A stretch of 64,000 bases of DNA from contig NZ_CP134159.1 of NCBI RefSeq assembly GCF_032197885.1, forward strand, positions 1,612,001 through 1,676,000, written 5' to 3'. Of the stretch, positions 41,080 to 51,301 are shown in pieces (position 1 is the first letter of the stretch; each line of letters opens with the position of its first letter). The notes below the pieces were generated by a model. The model worked only from the letters and a program-made list of their open reading frames with translations. It did no database searches and was not told where the DNA came from. The DNA comes from Levilactobacillus namurensis (lineage in GTDB: Bacteria; Bacillota; Bacilli; Lactobacillales; Lactobacillaceae). The translations under genes were made by a program, and so were the position numbers.

Positions 41080-43893
41080 TTACTTCTCGTCAAAACCTTC
41101 CGTCGCCGTTTCCGGGAAGTTCTCCCGTACAATGGCGGCACACCGCGCACAGAAGTCAGGGTAAGCACTGTCGCTCCCGACATCTTGCTTGATCAACCGG
41201 CACCGCTGACACTCTTGGCCCTCGGCCGGTGTGACCTTGATGGCTACATCGCCAAAGTCAACGGCATCTTCTGGCTTCTGGTCGTAAGTTGCCAGGTCCA
41301 AACCGGAAACCAACAGAATCTGTTGAACGTTCACGTCCAACTGATCCAGCATCGCTTGGACGTCCGCGTTCACGTACAGGTCCAGGTGGGCTTCAGCAGC
41401 CTTCCCGATCAACTTCGCGTTCCGGGCTTCTTCCAACGCCTTCAAGACGTCACTCCGCAGCTTCATGAATTGGGCCCAAGTTGAGGGTTCCCCATCGGCA
41501 GCCACTTCGTTTACGGTTGGCAGATCCATGACCGCTGGCATCTCTGCCAATTGGACAAAGTCTTCTGGCTCCTTCAAGAAGGTCCAGATTTCTTCCGTCG
41601 TGTGTGGCAGGATTGGCGTTAACAGCTTGGTCAACGTCACCGCAATCTGGTAGAAGACCGTCTGCATAGACCGCCGAGCCGGACTGTTCTGCGCTTCAAT
41701 GTACAGAACGTCCTTGGCAAAGTCTAAGTAGAAAGCGGACAATTCGGTAATTACGAAGTTCATCAATTCCTTGTAGATGCTCAAGAAATCATAGTGGTCG
41801 TAATGGTCCTCAACACTCTTGGTGAATTCGTTCAACCGGTAGAGCATGTGACGATCAACGGCGGTCAAGTCGTCCACGGCCACAGCATCCGTCTTAGGAT
41901 CGAAATCACTGGTGTTGGCCAACAGGTAACGCATCGTGTTCCGCAGCTTCTTGTAGCTATCGGAAATCTTCACGAAGGCTTCCGTTGAGACCCGCACATC
42001 GGCAGACGTATCTACTGACGTGACCCAGAGCCGGACAATGTCGGCCCCCATCTTCTTGATGATTTCACTTGGCGCAATCGTGTTCCCCAAGGACTTAGAC
42101 ATCTTGTGACCGTCCTTATCCAAGGTGAACCCTTGTGAAACGACCTGTTTGTAAGGCGCCTTGCCTTCAGCCGCAACACTGGTGATCAGACTGGAGTTGA
42201 ACCAACCCCGGTACTGGTCTGACCCTTCCAAGTAGAGGTCGGCCGGGTAGACCAAGTCGTCCCGTTCGGCCAAGACCCCTTGGTGGGAAGTCCCAGAATC
42301 GAACCAGACATCCATGATGTCGGTTTCCTTCGTGAACTGACCGTGCGGTGAATGTTCGTTGGTGTAGCCTTCTGGTAACAGATCCTTCGCATCCCGGTCA
42401 AACCAAACGTTCGACCCGAACTTGCCGAACAGATCGGCAACGTGATTGATGGTTTCCGTTTCCAAGATTGGCGTCCCATCTTCCGCGTAGAAGATAGGCA
42501 GCGGAACACCCCAGACCCGTTGCCGGGAGATGACCCAGTCGCCCCGGTCCTTGATCATGTTGGCTAAGCGCCGTTGACCCCAATCCGGTTGGAACTTAAC
42601 GTCCTTTAAACTGTCAAGGATCTCATCGCGGACCTTATCCACGGACGCGAACCATTGTGGCGTTGCCCGGAAGATGACCGGCTTCTTGGTCCGCCAGTCA
42701 AACGGGTAACTGTGTTCGTAAGGCATGTACTTGAGTAAGGCATTCGCTGCCTTCAACTTGTCCAGCGCAATCTGGTTGGCATCTTCGTAGAAGACCCCTT
42801 TAAAGTCCGGACCAGCCTCTTCAGTCATGTACCCCTTATCGTCCACGGGTACCAGTACTGGCAAGTGGTAAAGGGCACCGACGTTAAAGTCGTCTTCCCC
42901 TAATCCTGGCGCCGTGTGAACTAACCCGGTCCCAGAATCGGTCGTCACAAAGTCGCCTAACATCACGACCAGCTTCCGATCAGCAATGAACGGGTGTTGC
43001 GCCGTGATGTTTTCCAGGTCTTGCCCCATGACCGTCTTCAACGTTTGTACGTCTTCCCAGCCGAACCGTTCAGCGTTTTCCGCCACTAAGGAACTGGCCA
43101 GAACGAACTTCCGGTCATCCCCAGCTGGTTGCACCACTGCGTATTCGATACCGGCATCGATCGTGATTCCTTCAGAAGCAGGAATCGTCCAAGGCGTCGT
43201 GGTCCAGACCACAAAGTAAGTATCGTCATCTAAGACGCCCTTACCGTCCACCACTTGTTCCGCGTAGAAAGCGGATGGTGACGTGACGTCGTGGTATTCC
43301 ACTTCGGCTTCCGCCATCGCGGATTCAGAAGACCAGGACCAGTAAACCGGCTTCTTGCCCCGGTAAATCAGTCCCCGTTCAGCCATCTTACCGAAGACCC
43401 GCACTTCAGCGGCTTCGAATTCTGGCTTCAACGTCAGGTACGGGTTGTCCCAATCGGCAGAGACGCCTAACCGCTTGAACCCATCCCGTTGCTGGTCCAC
43501 TTGCTTCAAGGCGTATTCCCGACACAGGTCCCGGAATTCGGAAGTGGACATCTTCTTCCGGTCATAACCGGCCTTGGTCAGTTGTTGTTCAATCGGCAAG
43601 CCATGCGTATCCCATCCCGGAACGTACGGCGCCCGGTAACCACTCATGGACTTGTAACGCACGATGATGTCCTTAGAGATCTTGTTCATCGCGTGGCCCA
43701 TGTGGATGGGGCCATTCGCATACGGCGGCCCATCGTGTAAGATAAAGGTCGGTTTCCCTTCGTTCAGTTTCTGGCGAGCTTGATACAACTTGTTATCTGC
43801 CCAGGCTTTTTGGCGATCAACTTCCTTGACCGGCAAATTACCGCGCATTTTGAACTTGGTCTTACCCAGGTTCAGCGTGTCTTTAATTCGCAT
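41080..43893 (-). CDS. ileS: Isoleucyl-tRNA synthetase
   Basis: Class I synthetase of 937 residues that charges tRNA-Ile and edits valine. The HIGH motif is [12 protein letters not shown] near residue 57, the editing domain lies at about 200-390 ([11 protein letters not shown]), and KMSKS is [10 protein letters not shown] near residue 598. The C-terminal zinc site has CQRC and CARC. ATG 43893 is 10 bases from AAGGAGG; the longer frame from 43914 would start before that site. Expression is controlled by a T-box leader (44011-44236). Confidence 0.97.
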   Translation of the reverse strand: MRIKDTLNLGKTKFKMRGNLPVKEVDRQKAWADNKLYQARQKLNEGKPTFILHDGPPYANGPIHMGHAMNKISKDIIVRYKSMSGYRAPYVPGWDTHGLPIEQQLTKAGYDRKKMSTSEFRDLCREYALKQVDQQRDGFKRLGVSADWDNPYLTLKPEFEAAEVRVFGKMAERGLIYRGKKPVYWSWSSESAMAEAEVEYHDVTSPSAFYAEQVVDGKGVLDDDTYFVVWTTTPWTIPASEGITIDAGIEYAVVQPAGDDRKFVLASSLVAENAERFGWEDVQTLKTVMGQDLENITAQHPFIADRKLVVMLGDFVTTDSGTGLVHTAPGLGEDDFNVGALYHLPVLVPVDDKGYMTEEAGPDFKGVFYEDANQIALDKLKAANALLKYMPYEHSYPFDWRTKKPVIFRATPQWFASVDKVRDEILDSLKDVKFQPDWGQRRLANMIKDRGDWVISRQRVWGVPLPIFYAEDGTPILETETINHVADLFGKFGSNVWFDRDAKDLLPEGYTNEHSPHGQFTKETDIMDVWFDSGTSHQGVLAERDDLVYPADLYLEGSDQYRGWFNSSLITSVAAEGKAPYKQVVSQGFTLDKDGHKMSKSLGNTIAPSEIIKKMGADIVRLWVTSVDTSADVRVSTEAFVKISDSYKKLRNTMRYLLANTSDFDPKTDAVAVDDLTAVDRHMLYRLNEFTKSVEDHYDHYDFLSIYKELMNFVITELSAFYLDFAKDVLYIEAQNSPARRSMQTVFYQIAVTLTKLLTPILPHTTEEIWTFLKEPEDFVQLAEMPAVMDLPTVNEVAADGEPSTWAQFMKLRSDVLKALEEARNAKLIGKAAEAHLDLYVNADVQAMLDQLDVNVQQILLVSGLDLATYDQKPEDAVDFGDVAIKVTPAEGQECQRCRLIKQDVGSDSAYPDFCARCAAIVRENFPETATEGFDEK

Positions 43894-43936
43894 ACCAGCA
43901 ATTCCTCCTTGCATATTCTCTACTCACGGTCGATCA

Positions 43937-43972
43937 ACCGGTGAGCTCAAGCTTACGCCTCAGCTCACCGGT
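43937..43972 (-). repeat. 11-bp perfect hairpin in the ileS leader
   Basis: ACCGGTGAGCT and its exact complement flank a 14-base loop, between the T-box terminator and the ileS ribosome binding site. It has no T-run. It would form in every read-through transcript; purpose unknown (processing or stabilisation possible). Confidence 0.6.
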
Positions 43973-44010
43973 CCATCCCCGTTGCCTTACTCTTCTCATC
44001 AACGCCAAAC

Positions 44011-44236
44011 AAAAAACGACCTCGTCACAAGGGACGAAGTCGTTCGTGGTACCACCCAATTTTAGAAATCATCTTATGTAGAAAATTTCCCTCAAAGCCG
44101 TAACGGGGCTATCCGCCGTGACCTACTACCTTCAATCACGGAGCATCGGAGAGTGATGACGAACACCTGCTGACTGCTCGGGCTTCCACCAGTTCCCGAT
44201 TCGCTGTAAGTCTTCAGAATTCGTTGGGTCTCTCCA
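44011..44236 (-). ncRNA. T-box riboswitch controlling ileS (isoleucine, AUC specifier)
   Basis: The leader senses uncharged tRNA-Ile. Stem I is closed by GGAGAG near 44230 and ACTCTCC near 44150; in its distal part the specifier loop reads GTC-ATC-A, with ATC (Ile) at 44155-44157. The stem I GGTGGAAGCCCG region is also present. The conserved T-box TGGGTGGTACCACG lies at 44045-44058, followed by a 12-pair terminator hairpin and a T-run at 44011-44044. It begins 9 bases after the divIVA stop, so no clear separate promoter was found. Confidence 0.9.
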
Positions 44237-44244
44237 GACCAGTT

Positions 44245-44949
44245 TTAGTGTTTGTCGTAATGTTCTTGATCGTTATCTGGGAAGATAACCACCGTTTCTT
44301 GACTCGCGTCACCACTGTCAGTTACGGGCGTTTCCGTCACCTGAGCGGCCGCGTCATCGACCTGCGGTGCTTCTGAGTTTACGCCTTGGTCCGCAGCCTT
44401 GTCAAGTCGGTCGCCTACGACCTTCTTGATTTCCTCGTAGCTGGACATGGAGCCTTCCTTTAACAGGCTATCCCAGTCGTTGGATTTAACAACTTCCAGC
44501 TGACTTTCCAGCATGACCTGCAGCCGTTGCCGAAAGACCCGGGTACTCTTCTTCAAATCATCCGTTTCGACCGCTAACTTCTTGGCCCGTTTCGAGGCCT
44601 CGTTCATGATTTGATTACCCTTGTTGGTGGCTTCAGAAACAATGTCAGAGCTCTGCTTTTGGGCTTCGCGGATAATAATTTCCGATTCCTTTTGGGAGTT
44701 TGCCTTCACCTTATCGGCAGCTTCCTGCGCGACTAAGATGGATTGGTTCAGTGAATCTTTGAGATCGTTAAAGTACTTCAACTTTTCGTTGGCAGCATCT
44801 AACTGTTCTTCCAATTCCTTGTTGTGGTTCAACGTGATCTGGTAATCCTTAATCACTTGATCCAAGAAGTCATTGACCTCATCAACGTTGTAACCACGCA
44901 TTTTCGTGCCAAACTCTTTATTATGAATATCTAATGGACTTAGTACCAT
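44245..44949 (-). CDS. divIVA: Cell-division initiation protein DivIVA
   Basis: A 234-residue coiled-coil protein that recognises curved membrane at poles and septa. The N-terminal lipid-binding domain LSPLDIHNKEFGTKMRGYN is followed by EVNDFLDQVIKDY and a long coiled coil (about 35-165) rich in Lys, Glu and Ala; the tail is acidic and low in complexity. ATG 44949 has GGAGGG upstream. It is last in the division cluster and its stop lies 9 bases before the ileS T-box. GpsB is the shorter paralogue, but length and context favour DivIVA. Confidence 0.93.
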   Translation of the reverse strand: MVLSPLDIHNKEFGTKMRGYNVDEVNDFLDQVIKDYQITLNHNKELEEQLDAANEKLKYFNDLKDSLNQSILVAQEAADKVKANSQKESEIIIREAQKQSSDIVSEATNKGNQIMNEASKRAKKLAVETDDLKKSTRVFRQRLQVMLESQLEVVKSNDWDSLLKEGSMSSYEEIKKVVGDRLDKAADQGVNSEAPQVDDAAAQVTETPVTDSGDASQETVVIFPDNDQEHYDKH

Positions 44950-44968
44950 CGTACGATTCCCTCCACAT

Positions 44969-45748
44969 CTATTTCTTCAGCACCGACAGGACGACGCGAA
45001 TCTTCTCTTTCTTGGTGCGGCCAGCCACTTCGTCCAACCGAATCCGACCAAACCCGCGCACCGAGACCAGGTCGGCCACGGCTAATTCGTAATCCGGCTT
45101 CTCCGTGTCCGCCCAGTTGACCCGAATCTTCCCGGCCTCAATCAGTTCTTTGGCCCGGTGCCGAGACAAATGAAACCCTGAGCCAACAATGTTATCCAAC
45201 CGCAAAGACGACAACGTCGCCGTCTCCGGCGTCCATTCATCCATGGGGCGTACCCGGCTCTCCCAGTCGGCCAAGACTAACCGGGCCTTGACCCGGCCAA
45301 TGCGGTCAATCTGATTGCTTAGGTAGTTGACCATGTTGGTCTCCGTGATCAGTTGCCAGGTCTGGCCGTCCGTTAAGATGTCGCCCACGATTTCCCGCTC
45401 GATTCCAGACCCCAGAAGTGTTCCCAAAATCTGACTATGGTGTAACGTGGCAAACTTAACCGGATAATCGACCCGAACTAAGGACAGTTCGAAATCCGTG
45501 ATCGTGGGTTCATAATACGCCGGATAAAACAGCGCGCGTTGCATCTCGGCACCCGGGTAACCCCCATTGAACCGCACCGCGATATCAGCCCGTCGCGCCA
45601 GTGTCGTGGCGACGTAGACCTGCCGGGGGTTCAGAAAATGCGTCAAGACGGGGCGATACTCGTCTTGGACCTGCTGTAACCAATTGCCGACTGCCGCAAT
45701 GAAGGGCGCCTCATCCGGCCGAAAGTGCTGGGTAATGTTCTCATCCAC
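44969..45748 (-). CDS. S4-domain RNA-binding protein (YlmH-like)
   Basis: A 259-residue protein of the YlmH family, conserved between sepF/yggT and divIVA in Bacilli. The N-terminal part resembles the family's conserved region (FLNPRQVYVATTLARR near residue 40 and FNGGYPGAEMQRALFYP). The C-terminal S4 domain spans LRLDNIVGSGFHLSRHRAKE to VNW (about 185-220). In Bacillus YlmH is linked to ribosome rescue of stalled complexes and to division. GTG 45748 lies after GAGGAG. It is encoded 19 bases after yggT. Confidence 0.9.
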   Translation of the reverse strand: MDENITQHFRPDEAPFIAAVGNWLQQVQDEYRPVLTHFLNPRQVYVATTLARRADIAVRFNGGYPGAEMQRALFYPAYYEPTITDFELSLVRVDYPVKFATLHHSQILGTLLGSGIEREIVGDILTDGQTWQLITETNMVNYLSNQIDRIGRVKARLVLADWESRVRPMDEWTPETATLSSLRLDNIVGSGFHLSRHRAKELIEAGKIRVNWADTEKPDYELAVADLVSVRGFGRIRLDEVAGRTKKEKIRVVLSVLKK

Positions 45749-45767
45749 GACCGACGACTCCTCTCCG

Positions 45768-46052
45768 TTAACTCAACATGAGATTGATCAGCATGCCTTC
45801 CAGCGCGTACAACCCATACTGAACCAACGTTAACACCACGATGGCCACGACCGGGCCAAAGCCCAACGGCCCCAGCGCAATCCGGTCAAAATAACTTAAG
45901 AATGGGTTGACGATGCGTCCCACAAACTGCCCCAGCCGCGATTGGTACGCGCCCGGTAGCCAGCTCATTAAGGCATACACCACAATCAATAGAATATAGG
46001 CGCTAATGCACCAATTTAAAACTTTAAAAATGACGCCTACTAGACTTAGCAC
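45768..46052 (-). CDS. YggT family membrane protein
   Basis: A 94-residue protein with two or three membrane helices separated by the family motif YQSRLGQFVGRIVNPFL-x-YF (about 35-54). The family is found in the division clusters of Gram-positives and plastids and is thought to affect membrane or FtsZ-related organisation; a molecular role is not known. GTG 46052 follows AAAGGAG by 7 bases. It lies 12 bases after sepF and precedes ylmH by 19. Confidence 0.88.
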   Translation of the reverse strand: MLSLVGVIFKVLNWCISAYILLIVVYALMSWLPGAYQSRLGQFVGRIVNPFLSYFDRIALGPLGFGPVVAIVVLTLVQYGLYALEGMLINLMLS

Positions 46053-46064
46053 AGCAACGCTCCT

Positions 46065-46499
46065 TTATGATGTGAATTGGGTTCCCAAATTGGCAGCCAC
46101 GTCCCCGGTCACTTCGAAGTTATGCGGGGTGCACAAAAAGATCTGTTCGCCAATCCGTTTGATTTCTCCGCCGACCGCGAAAGCCGTGCCATTCAGAAAA
46201 TCAACGATTCGTTGTGCCTGACTCTCATCGACCCGGGCAAAGTTGACGATAACGGCATCGCCATCCGTAATTTGCTTCGCAATTGCTTTCGCATCCGAAT
46301 AAATTCGTGGTTCGCAGATGGCAATATGACTAGCAGCTGATTTTGCTGAACGCATAGAGACCACCTTCCGAGTATCAACAGGCCGTTGCGGCGCCCCGAC
46401 CGTCGGTTTGACCGGCGATGCTGGCTCCTGATAGTCTTCGTCATCATAATCATCATCGTTGACGCCAAAAAATTTACTGAGACTAAACTTATCCGCCAT
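46065..46499 (-). CDS. sepF: Cell division protein SepF
   Basis: A 144-residue FtsZ-binding protein that bundles filaments and anchors the Z-ring. The N-terminal membrane-targeting helix ([13 protein letters not shown]) is followed by an acidic linker (about 13-50) and the conserved SepF fold with [22 protein letters not shown] and a [18 protein letters not shown] segment. ATG 46499 lies 6 bases after GAGGAG. It is encoded 37 bases after ftsZ. All typical regions are present. Confidence 0.94.
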   Translation of the reverse strand: MADKFSLSKFFGVNDDDYDDEDYQEPASPVKPTVGAPQRPVDTRKVVSMRSAKSAASHIAICEPRIYSDAKAIAKQITDGDAVIVNFARVDESQAQRIVDFLNGTAFAVGGEIKRIGEQIFLCTPHNFEVTGDVAANLGTQFTS

Positions 46500-46535
46500 G
46501 GTTGGCCACTCCTCTCACAACGAACGCTGCTGAGA

Positions 46536-47813
46536 CTACTTCCGCCGCCGCTTAAAGAACGGAGGCGTATCTTCGCCTTGGTTATCGTCCGCCGCAGAAT
46601 TTTGGTTCGAACTTGGGTTAAAGATATTAAAGTCCGGCTTATCGACTCCTGCAAATTCATCGTTACTGGTTGAGCGCTTCGGTTCTGGCCGGTGCGCTGG
46701 TTCGCGAATATCCCAGTTGCCAAATGGATCCGCCTGCTTGGTCGTCGCATTGTTGGCCGCTTGATCATTGGCCCGCGATGCTGGCTGTGCTGGATTGGCT
46801 TGCGGGTTGTTCACTCGCCGTGACGTCCGGTTCCGCGCAGCTTCTTTTTCTTCGCGCTTCTTGTCGATTCCAGTCGCAATCACCGTGACCCGCACTTCAT
46901 CACCGAGTTCTTCGTCAATCGACGTCCCGAAGATGATGTTGACGTCACTGGTGGCGGCGTCGGAGACAATCTGAGAAGCCGCTTGGGCTTCGAACAAGGA
47001 CAGGTCCGGACCACCGGTAATGTTCAAGAGGACTTGTTCGGCCCCATCGATGGACACTTCCAGTAATGGTGACGAAATGGCCTTCTTAGTAGCATCTTCC
47101 GTCCGGTTCTCACCGTTAGCTGACCCGATTCCCATCAACGCAGACCCTTGGTCCTTCATGACCGTCTTAACGTCCGCAAAGTCCAAGTTGACGTAGCCGG
47201 GACTCGTAATCAGGTCAGAGATCCCTTGGACCCCTTGCCGTAACACGTTGTCGGCTTCTTGGAAGGCTTCCATCATTGGCGTCTTCTTATCAACGATTTC
47301 TAATAACCGGTTGTTGGCAATGATGATCAACGTGTCGACGTTTTCCTTCATTGCGGCGACCCCTTCAGCGGCAAACCGTGCCCGCCGAGGACCTTCAAAA
47401 CTAAACGGCCGGGTGACAACCCCCACCGTCAAGGCGCCACCTTCCTTAGCAATCTTCGCAACGATTGGGGCCGCACCGTTCCCGGTACCACCGCCCATGC
47501 CGGCCGTTACAAAGACCATGTCGGCCCCTTCTAGGGCTTCGGTGATGGCTTCTTCACTTTCTTCAGCGGCCTTCGCCCCGATCTCGGGGTTCGCACCGGC
47601 ACCTAACCCGCGCGTCAATTTCGGGCCAAGTTGAATCTTAGTCTCCGCCTTAGAGGCTTCCAAGGCTTGGACGTCCGTGTTGGCCACGATGAACTCAACG
47701 CCCTTAACGTCTTCGGTAATCATTCGGTTAACGGCGTTGTTACCCCCGCCGCCGACGCCGATAACTTTGATATTGGCGCCGTGATTTTGAGCAGAATCTA
47801 ATGAGTATTCCAT
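46536..47813 (-). CDS. ftsZ: Cell division GTPase FtsZ
   Basis: The tubulin homologue that forms the Z-ring. The 425-residue protein has [17 protein letters not shown] near residue 15, the GTP signature [12 protein letters not shown] (about 104-115), and the T7 loop [11 protein letters not shown] (about 205). After a Gln/Asn/Pro-rich linker (about 318-410) the C-terminal tail [11 protein letters not shown] binds FtsA and SepF. ATG 47813 has GGAGG 8 bases upstream; the longer frame from 47828 lies ahead of that site. It follows ftsA by 21 bases. Confidence 0.97.
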   Translation of the reverse strand: MEYSLDSAQNHGANIKVIGVGGGGNNAVNRMITEDVKGVEFIVANTDVQALEASKAETKIQLGPKLTRGLGAGANPEIGAKAAEESEEAITEALEGADMVFVTAGMGGGTGNGAAPIVAKIAKEGGALTVGVVTRPFSFEGPRRARFAAEGVAAMKENVDTLIIIANNRLLEIVDKKTPMMEAFQEADNVLRQGVQGISDLITSPGYVNLDFADVKTVMKDQGSALMGIGSANGENRTEDATKKAISSPLLEVSIDGAEQVLLNITGGPDLSLFEAQAASQIVSDAATSDVNIIFGTSIDEELGDEVRVTVIATGIDKKREEKEAARNRTSRRVNNPQANPAQPASRANDQAANNATTKQADPFGNWDIREPAHRPEPKRSTSNDEFAGVDKPDFNIFNPSSNQNSAADDNQGEDTPPFFKRRRK

Positions 47814-47834
47814 TATGTTTTCCTCCATCTCGCT

Positions 47835-49175
47835 TTAGTCAAAGAAGTCGCTGAAGAACCTCTTAAACCCTTCGGATCGTTTCTTTTTCGCTTTCGGTCG
47901 CTTCTTAGCTGGACGCCGAGTGGCTGACTCGGGTTGGGTCGTTTCCGTGGACGCCGCTGATTCTGCCGCCTCACGTTGCCGCAACTCATCCGTTTCGTCA
48001 GCTAACTGGGTCGACCCCGTTAACGCACTCTTGATCAAAAGGTCAATCTCGCTGAGACCACCGAAGTAGTTCACCAGCGCTAGTGCCAGGGTAAACGACG
48101 GATGCCGGAGTCCCATCTGATCAGGAACGTAGGCCCGGACCGTCGCGTCGAACTCATCCGTGGCCAACTCCGTGATGCCTGGTAGAGCCGAGACCCCACC
48201 GGTCAGGACGATGCCCCCGGGAAGTTCCAGAGCCTGGACCTTATCCAGATTCGTCCGGAGTCGCTTGAAGATCTGATCCAACCGCGCCTCAATGATCTCG
48301 GCCAAGTACTTCTCCGAGACCGGCGTTGGCTGACTCTGACCGACCACGTCAACGGGAAACTCATCTTCATCACTGGCTTGCGTGGAATCCGCGTAACCGT
48401 AATCACGCTTCAACTTCTCAGCACTATCCAGCGACGTGTTCAAGACCACGGAGATATCCTTGGTAATGAACTGGCCACCCTCTTGATCCACATCAATGTA
48501 TTTCAATTGATGGTCGTGAATCACAGCAGCCGTTGATTGACCGCCACCCAGATCGATTAGGATAGTCCCAAAGTCTTGTTCGCCATCATTCATGACCATC
48601 ATGCCTTGGGCCAGCGGATTGATGACCGTACCCCGCAAGTGTAATCCGGCCTGTTCGACCGCCTTACGCGTATTGTGCATAATCGTCTTCGGGCCCGTGA
48701 ACAGGGTCCCGTGGAGCTCTAGCCGAACACCGACCATGCCCCGGGGATCCTTGATGCCGTCAAACCCATCGACCACAAATTCATCGGGCAAGATGTCCAC
48801 GACTTCCCGTTCTGGGGGTAAACTTTGAATCAACGCGGCGGCCGCAACGTTACGCACGTCCCGTCCCGTAATTTCACGCGACTGATCGTCAATGGCGATC
48901 ATGCCGCTGCAAGTTTCAATTTTTAACATGTTAGCCGGAATCCCGACAATAACATCGTGAATTTCGATACTAGCCTTTTCTTCGGCTTGCCGAACGGCGC
49001 GCTGGATTGCTTCAGCTGCCTTGTCGATGTCCACAATGACACCACGACTGACACCATTCGAACGTTCATTCCCCACACCAATAACGTTCATTTGCCCTTT
49101 TACATTTTCAGCAACAATGACTTTTATTGAGGTGGTTCCTATATCGAGACCTACGTACATCCCTGAATTATCCAT
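47835..49175 (-). CDS. ftsA: Cell division protein FtsA
   Basis: Actin-like ATPase that tethers FtsZ to the membrane. In the 446 residues are GLDIGTTSIKVIV (phosphate 1, about 8-20), the 1C SHS2 domain with RDVRNV, ILIDLGGGQSTAAVI (phosphate 2, about 205), and GGIVLTGGVSALPG (adenosine motif, about 325). After a basic low-complexity linker the C-terminal amphipathic targeting helix EGFKRFFSDFF is present. ATG 49175 has GGAGG 11 bases upstream. A promoter of its own at 49248 lies in the 140-base gap after divIB. Confidence 0.96.
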   Translation of the reverse strand: MDNSGMYVGLDIGTTSIKVIVAENVKGQMNVIGVGNERSNGVSRGVIVDIDKAAEAIQRAVRQAEEKASIEIHDVIVGIPANMLKIETCSGMIAIDDQSREITGRDVRNVAAAALIQSLPPEREVVDILPDEFVVDGFDGIKDPRGMVGVRLELHGTLFTGPKTIMHNTRKAVEQAGLHLRGTVINPLAQGMMVMNDGEQDFGTILIDLGGGQSTAAVIHDHQLKYIDVDQEGGQFITKDISVVLNTSLDSAEKLKRDYGYADSTQASDEDEFPVDVVGQSQPTPVSEKYLAEIIEARLDQIFKRLRTNLDKVQALELPGGIVLTGGVSALPGITELATDEFDATVRAYVPDQMGLRHPSFTLALALVNYFGGLSEIDLLIKSALTGSTQLADETDELRQREAAESAASTETTQPESATRRPAKKRPKAKKKRSEGFKRFFSDFFD

Positions 49176-49247
49176 AGAAAAAGGAACCTCCTAAGCTAAT
49201 CGATCTATTAACACGTATGAATTCGCTTTTTCTCCTAATTATTTTTC

Positions 49248-49276
49248 AGTTTACCACATTTACTAGGGGTTGAAAA
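49248..49276 (-). promoter_or_regulatory. ftsA-ftsZ promoter
   Basis: Minus-strand TTTTCA, 17-base spacer, TAAACT preceded by TGG (extended -10). The 9-base TGTGGTAAA core equals one MraZ-type decamer at the dcw promoter but occurs only once. An AGCGCT...AGCGCT hairpin at 49286-49301 just upstream may end some divIB transcripts. Confidence 0.6.
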
Positions 49277-49315
49277 AGCCTTATTAGCGCTTTTTAGCGC
49301 TGAAATCAAAATGAT

Positions 49316-50173
49316 TTATTTCTTAAACGGTGCAGAGTACGCCCCGACTTCCAAATTGACCACACCCTTTTGCTTCATCTTGCTGGCAATACTAGGATAG
49401 TACGCCATCTTGGTCGCAAAAGTGTCGATGCGGGCATAGACTTCGTTCCCGTCGTTCATGAACAAGTGAATCCGGTCTGGATCGGCCTTAGTCGGCGCAT
49501 CGTGAATCTCACTAATGTTGTGCTTGATTGCCGCTGGTAGCTGCGCATATTGCAGAATCACGCGGTGGAGCGTCTTGGCCGATTTAAAGCTCCCGTAGAC
49601 CGGTGTGCCACTCTCGGGCTGCGCGTCTGATTGATGGCTCACGATGCCGTTCTCCAGGACCTCATAATACCGTCCCTGCCGCATCACGTAACCGGCCGTC
49701 ACGTATTCTACGACCCGCACCCGGACCCGGTTGGGCTGCTGAAAACTAATCTTCACGCGCTTCAACCGGTTGTTCCGTTTCAGCGCTTGGCGTGCTAGCC
49801 GACGCTGGTGACCCAAAACATTGAAAATCGAGTCGCCGCGCTGAATCTGAACCGCCGTGGTCACTTGCCGCGTCGACAGCGCCTGGCGTCCGGTTACCCG
49901 CACGGACGCCACGTGGCTGAGGGGGGATACCAGATACACCATCACCAGAATCACCACCATAAACCCTGACAGCAATGCCGTCAACCGGCGAGCCAGCTGC
50001 CGGTTCCGTTGATGGCGCAACCGCGGTAACTTATCCCCGATACGTTTCGCGTGGCGAAACCACTTGGGCGTCTTGGCTTGCTTTCGACGCTGAGCAGCCC
50101 GTGATTGATACGCCTCCCACGGCGTTAGCTCCCGCGGGGTCTGTGATTGCTTTCGATTCAACCGAAACTTCAC
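49316..50173 (-). CDS. divIB: Cell division protein DivIB/FtsQ
   Basis: A 285-residue bitopic protein of the FtsL-DivIC-DivIB complex. A long basic cytoplasmic region (residues 1-65) precedes one membrane helix (about 66-85, ALLSGFMVVILVMVYLV), then the extracellular POTRA domain beginning SHVASVRVTGRQALSTRQV and the beta domain with VRVVEYVTAGYVMRQGRYYEV in sequence. Its C-terminus is short. GTG 50173 follows GGAGG by 9 bases. It comes 35 bases after murG in the cluster. Confidence 0.92.
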   Translation of the reverse strand: MKFRLNRKQSQTPRELTPWEAYQSRAAQRRKQAKTPKWFRHAKRIGDKLPRLRHQRNRQLARRLTALLSGFMVVILVMVYLVSPLSHVASVRVTGRQALSTRQVTTAVQIQRGDSIFNVLGHQRRLARQALKRNNRLKRVKISFQQPNRVRVRVVEYVTAGYVMRQGRYYEVLENGIVSHQSDAQPESGTPVYGSFKSAKTLHRVILQYAQLPAAIKHNISEIHDAPTKADPDRIHLFMNDGNEVYARIDTFATKMAYYPSIASKMKQKGVVNLEVGAYSAPFKK

Positions 50174-50208
50174 GGCTGCTCACCTCCATCACTGGTCTCT
50201 TCCAGTGA

Positions 50209-51300
50209 TTATTTCTTCAAAGATAAGACCACGTCTAAGACCCGGTCAGCCGCATCTGGCACCCCTAAGTGTTTCGAGGCATCGGCCATATCGTGACGTA
50301 AGGCATCATCGTTCATCAACTGGTCAGCCTTAGCCACCAGCGTATCGCCCGTTAAGTCAGCTTCCTTGATCAATTCAGCCGCCCCAACGGTCACCAGTGA
50401 CTGGGCATTCTTAGTCTGGTGGTCCGCCGTCACGTAAGGACTAGGAATCAGAATGGATGGGATCCCGTCAGCCGTGATTTCGGCCAACGAGGTCGCACCG
50501 GCCCGGCCCACGATAGCAGCGACGCGGGGCAAGACTTCCGGCATATTCGGAATATAGGGCTTGACCACCACGTTCGCAGCGACCGGAGTCCCCTTCAACT
50601 GGTCCATGACCCCGTCATAGCGTTTCTGCCCCGTCACGAAGACCACTTGGTACTTGCGGTCGTTAAAGGCCGGAATGGCGGCGACGGTCGCCGCATTGAT
50701 CTTAAGCGCCCCTTGGGAGCCCCCGAAGATCAACAGGGTCGGCACGTCATCCTTAAGTCCGTATTCGTCCCAGGTGAAGTGACTGACGATTTCCGCTGCT
50801 TCTTGGGCCCGTGGATTCCCCGTCTTGACCATCTTATTAGCCGGTAACTGGTCAATGGCGGCGTCGAAGACGTAGGCAATCTTATCCACGTAACGGCTTA
50901 AGAACTTATTGGTCATCCCCACCACGCTGTTCTGTTCGTGAATCATCGTGGGAACGTGTAACCGACTGGCGGCGTAAACCACGGCACCGGAAACATAGCC
51001 CCCCGTCCCGACCACAACGTCAGGCTTAAACTCACGAATCATCTTTTTGGCCGCGTGGACGCTCTTCAAGAATAGATAGACCGTCTTGAAGTTCTCCAGG
51101 GACAGGGACCGTTTGAAGCCTTGAATACGGGTAGCCTTAAAAGGGATGCCCTTTGCCGGCACAATCGTGCTTTCCAGCCCTCGCTCGGAACCCACGTATA
51201 AGACCTCTGCTTCCGGATCCCGTTTCTTTAATGCTTTAATTAGGGCTAGTGCCGGGTAGATGTGCCCCCCGGTACCGCCACCGGATACCATTAATCGCAT
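50209..51300 (-). CDS. murG: UDP-GlcNAc lipid I N-acetylglucosaminyltransferase MurG
   Basis: Adds GlcNAc to lipid I to make lipid II at the inner membrane face. The GT-B fold protein of 363 residues has [15 protein letters not shown] at the start, [15 protein letters not shown] and [12 protein letters not shown] (about 98-135), [14 protein letters not shown] (about 190), and the UDP-GlcNAc site [14 protein letters not shown] (about 262) with [18 protein letters not shown] 51300 has AGGAGG 9 bases upstream. It is coupled to murD with a 1-base gap. Confidence 0.97.
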   Translation of the reverse strand: MRLMVSGGGTGGHIYPALALIKALKKRDPEAEVLYVGSERGLESTIVPAKGIPFKATRIQGFKRSLSLENFKTVYLFLKSVHAAKKMIREFKPDVVVGTGGYVSGAVVYAASRLHVPTMIHEQNSVVGMTNKFLSRYVDKIAYVFDAAIDQLPANKMVKTGNPRAQEAAEIVSHFTWDEYGLKDDVPTLLIFGGSQGALKINAATVAAIPAFNDRKYQVVFVTGQKRYDGVMDQLKGTPVAANVVVKPYIPNMPEVLPRVAAIVGRAGATSLAEITADGIPSILIPSPYVTADHQTKNAQSLVTVGAAELIKEADLTGDTLVAKADQLMNDDALRHDMADASKHLGVPDAADRVLDVVLSLKK

Positions 51301-51301
51301 G

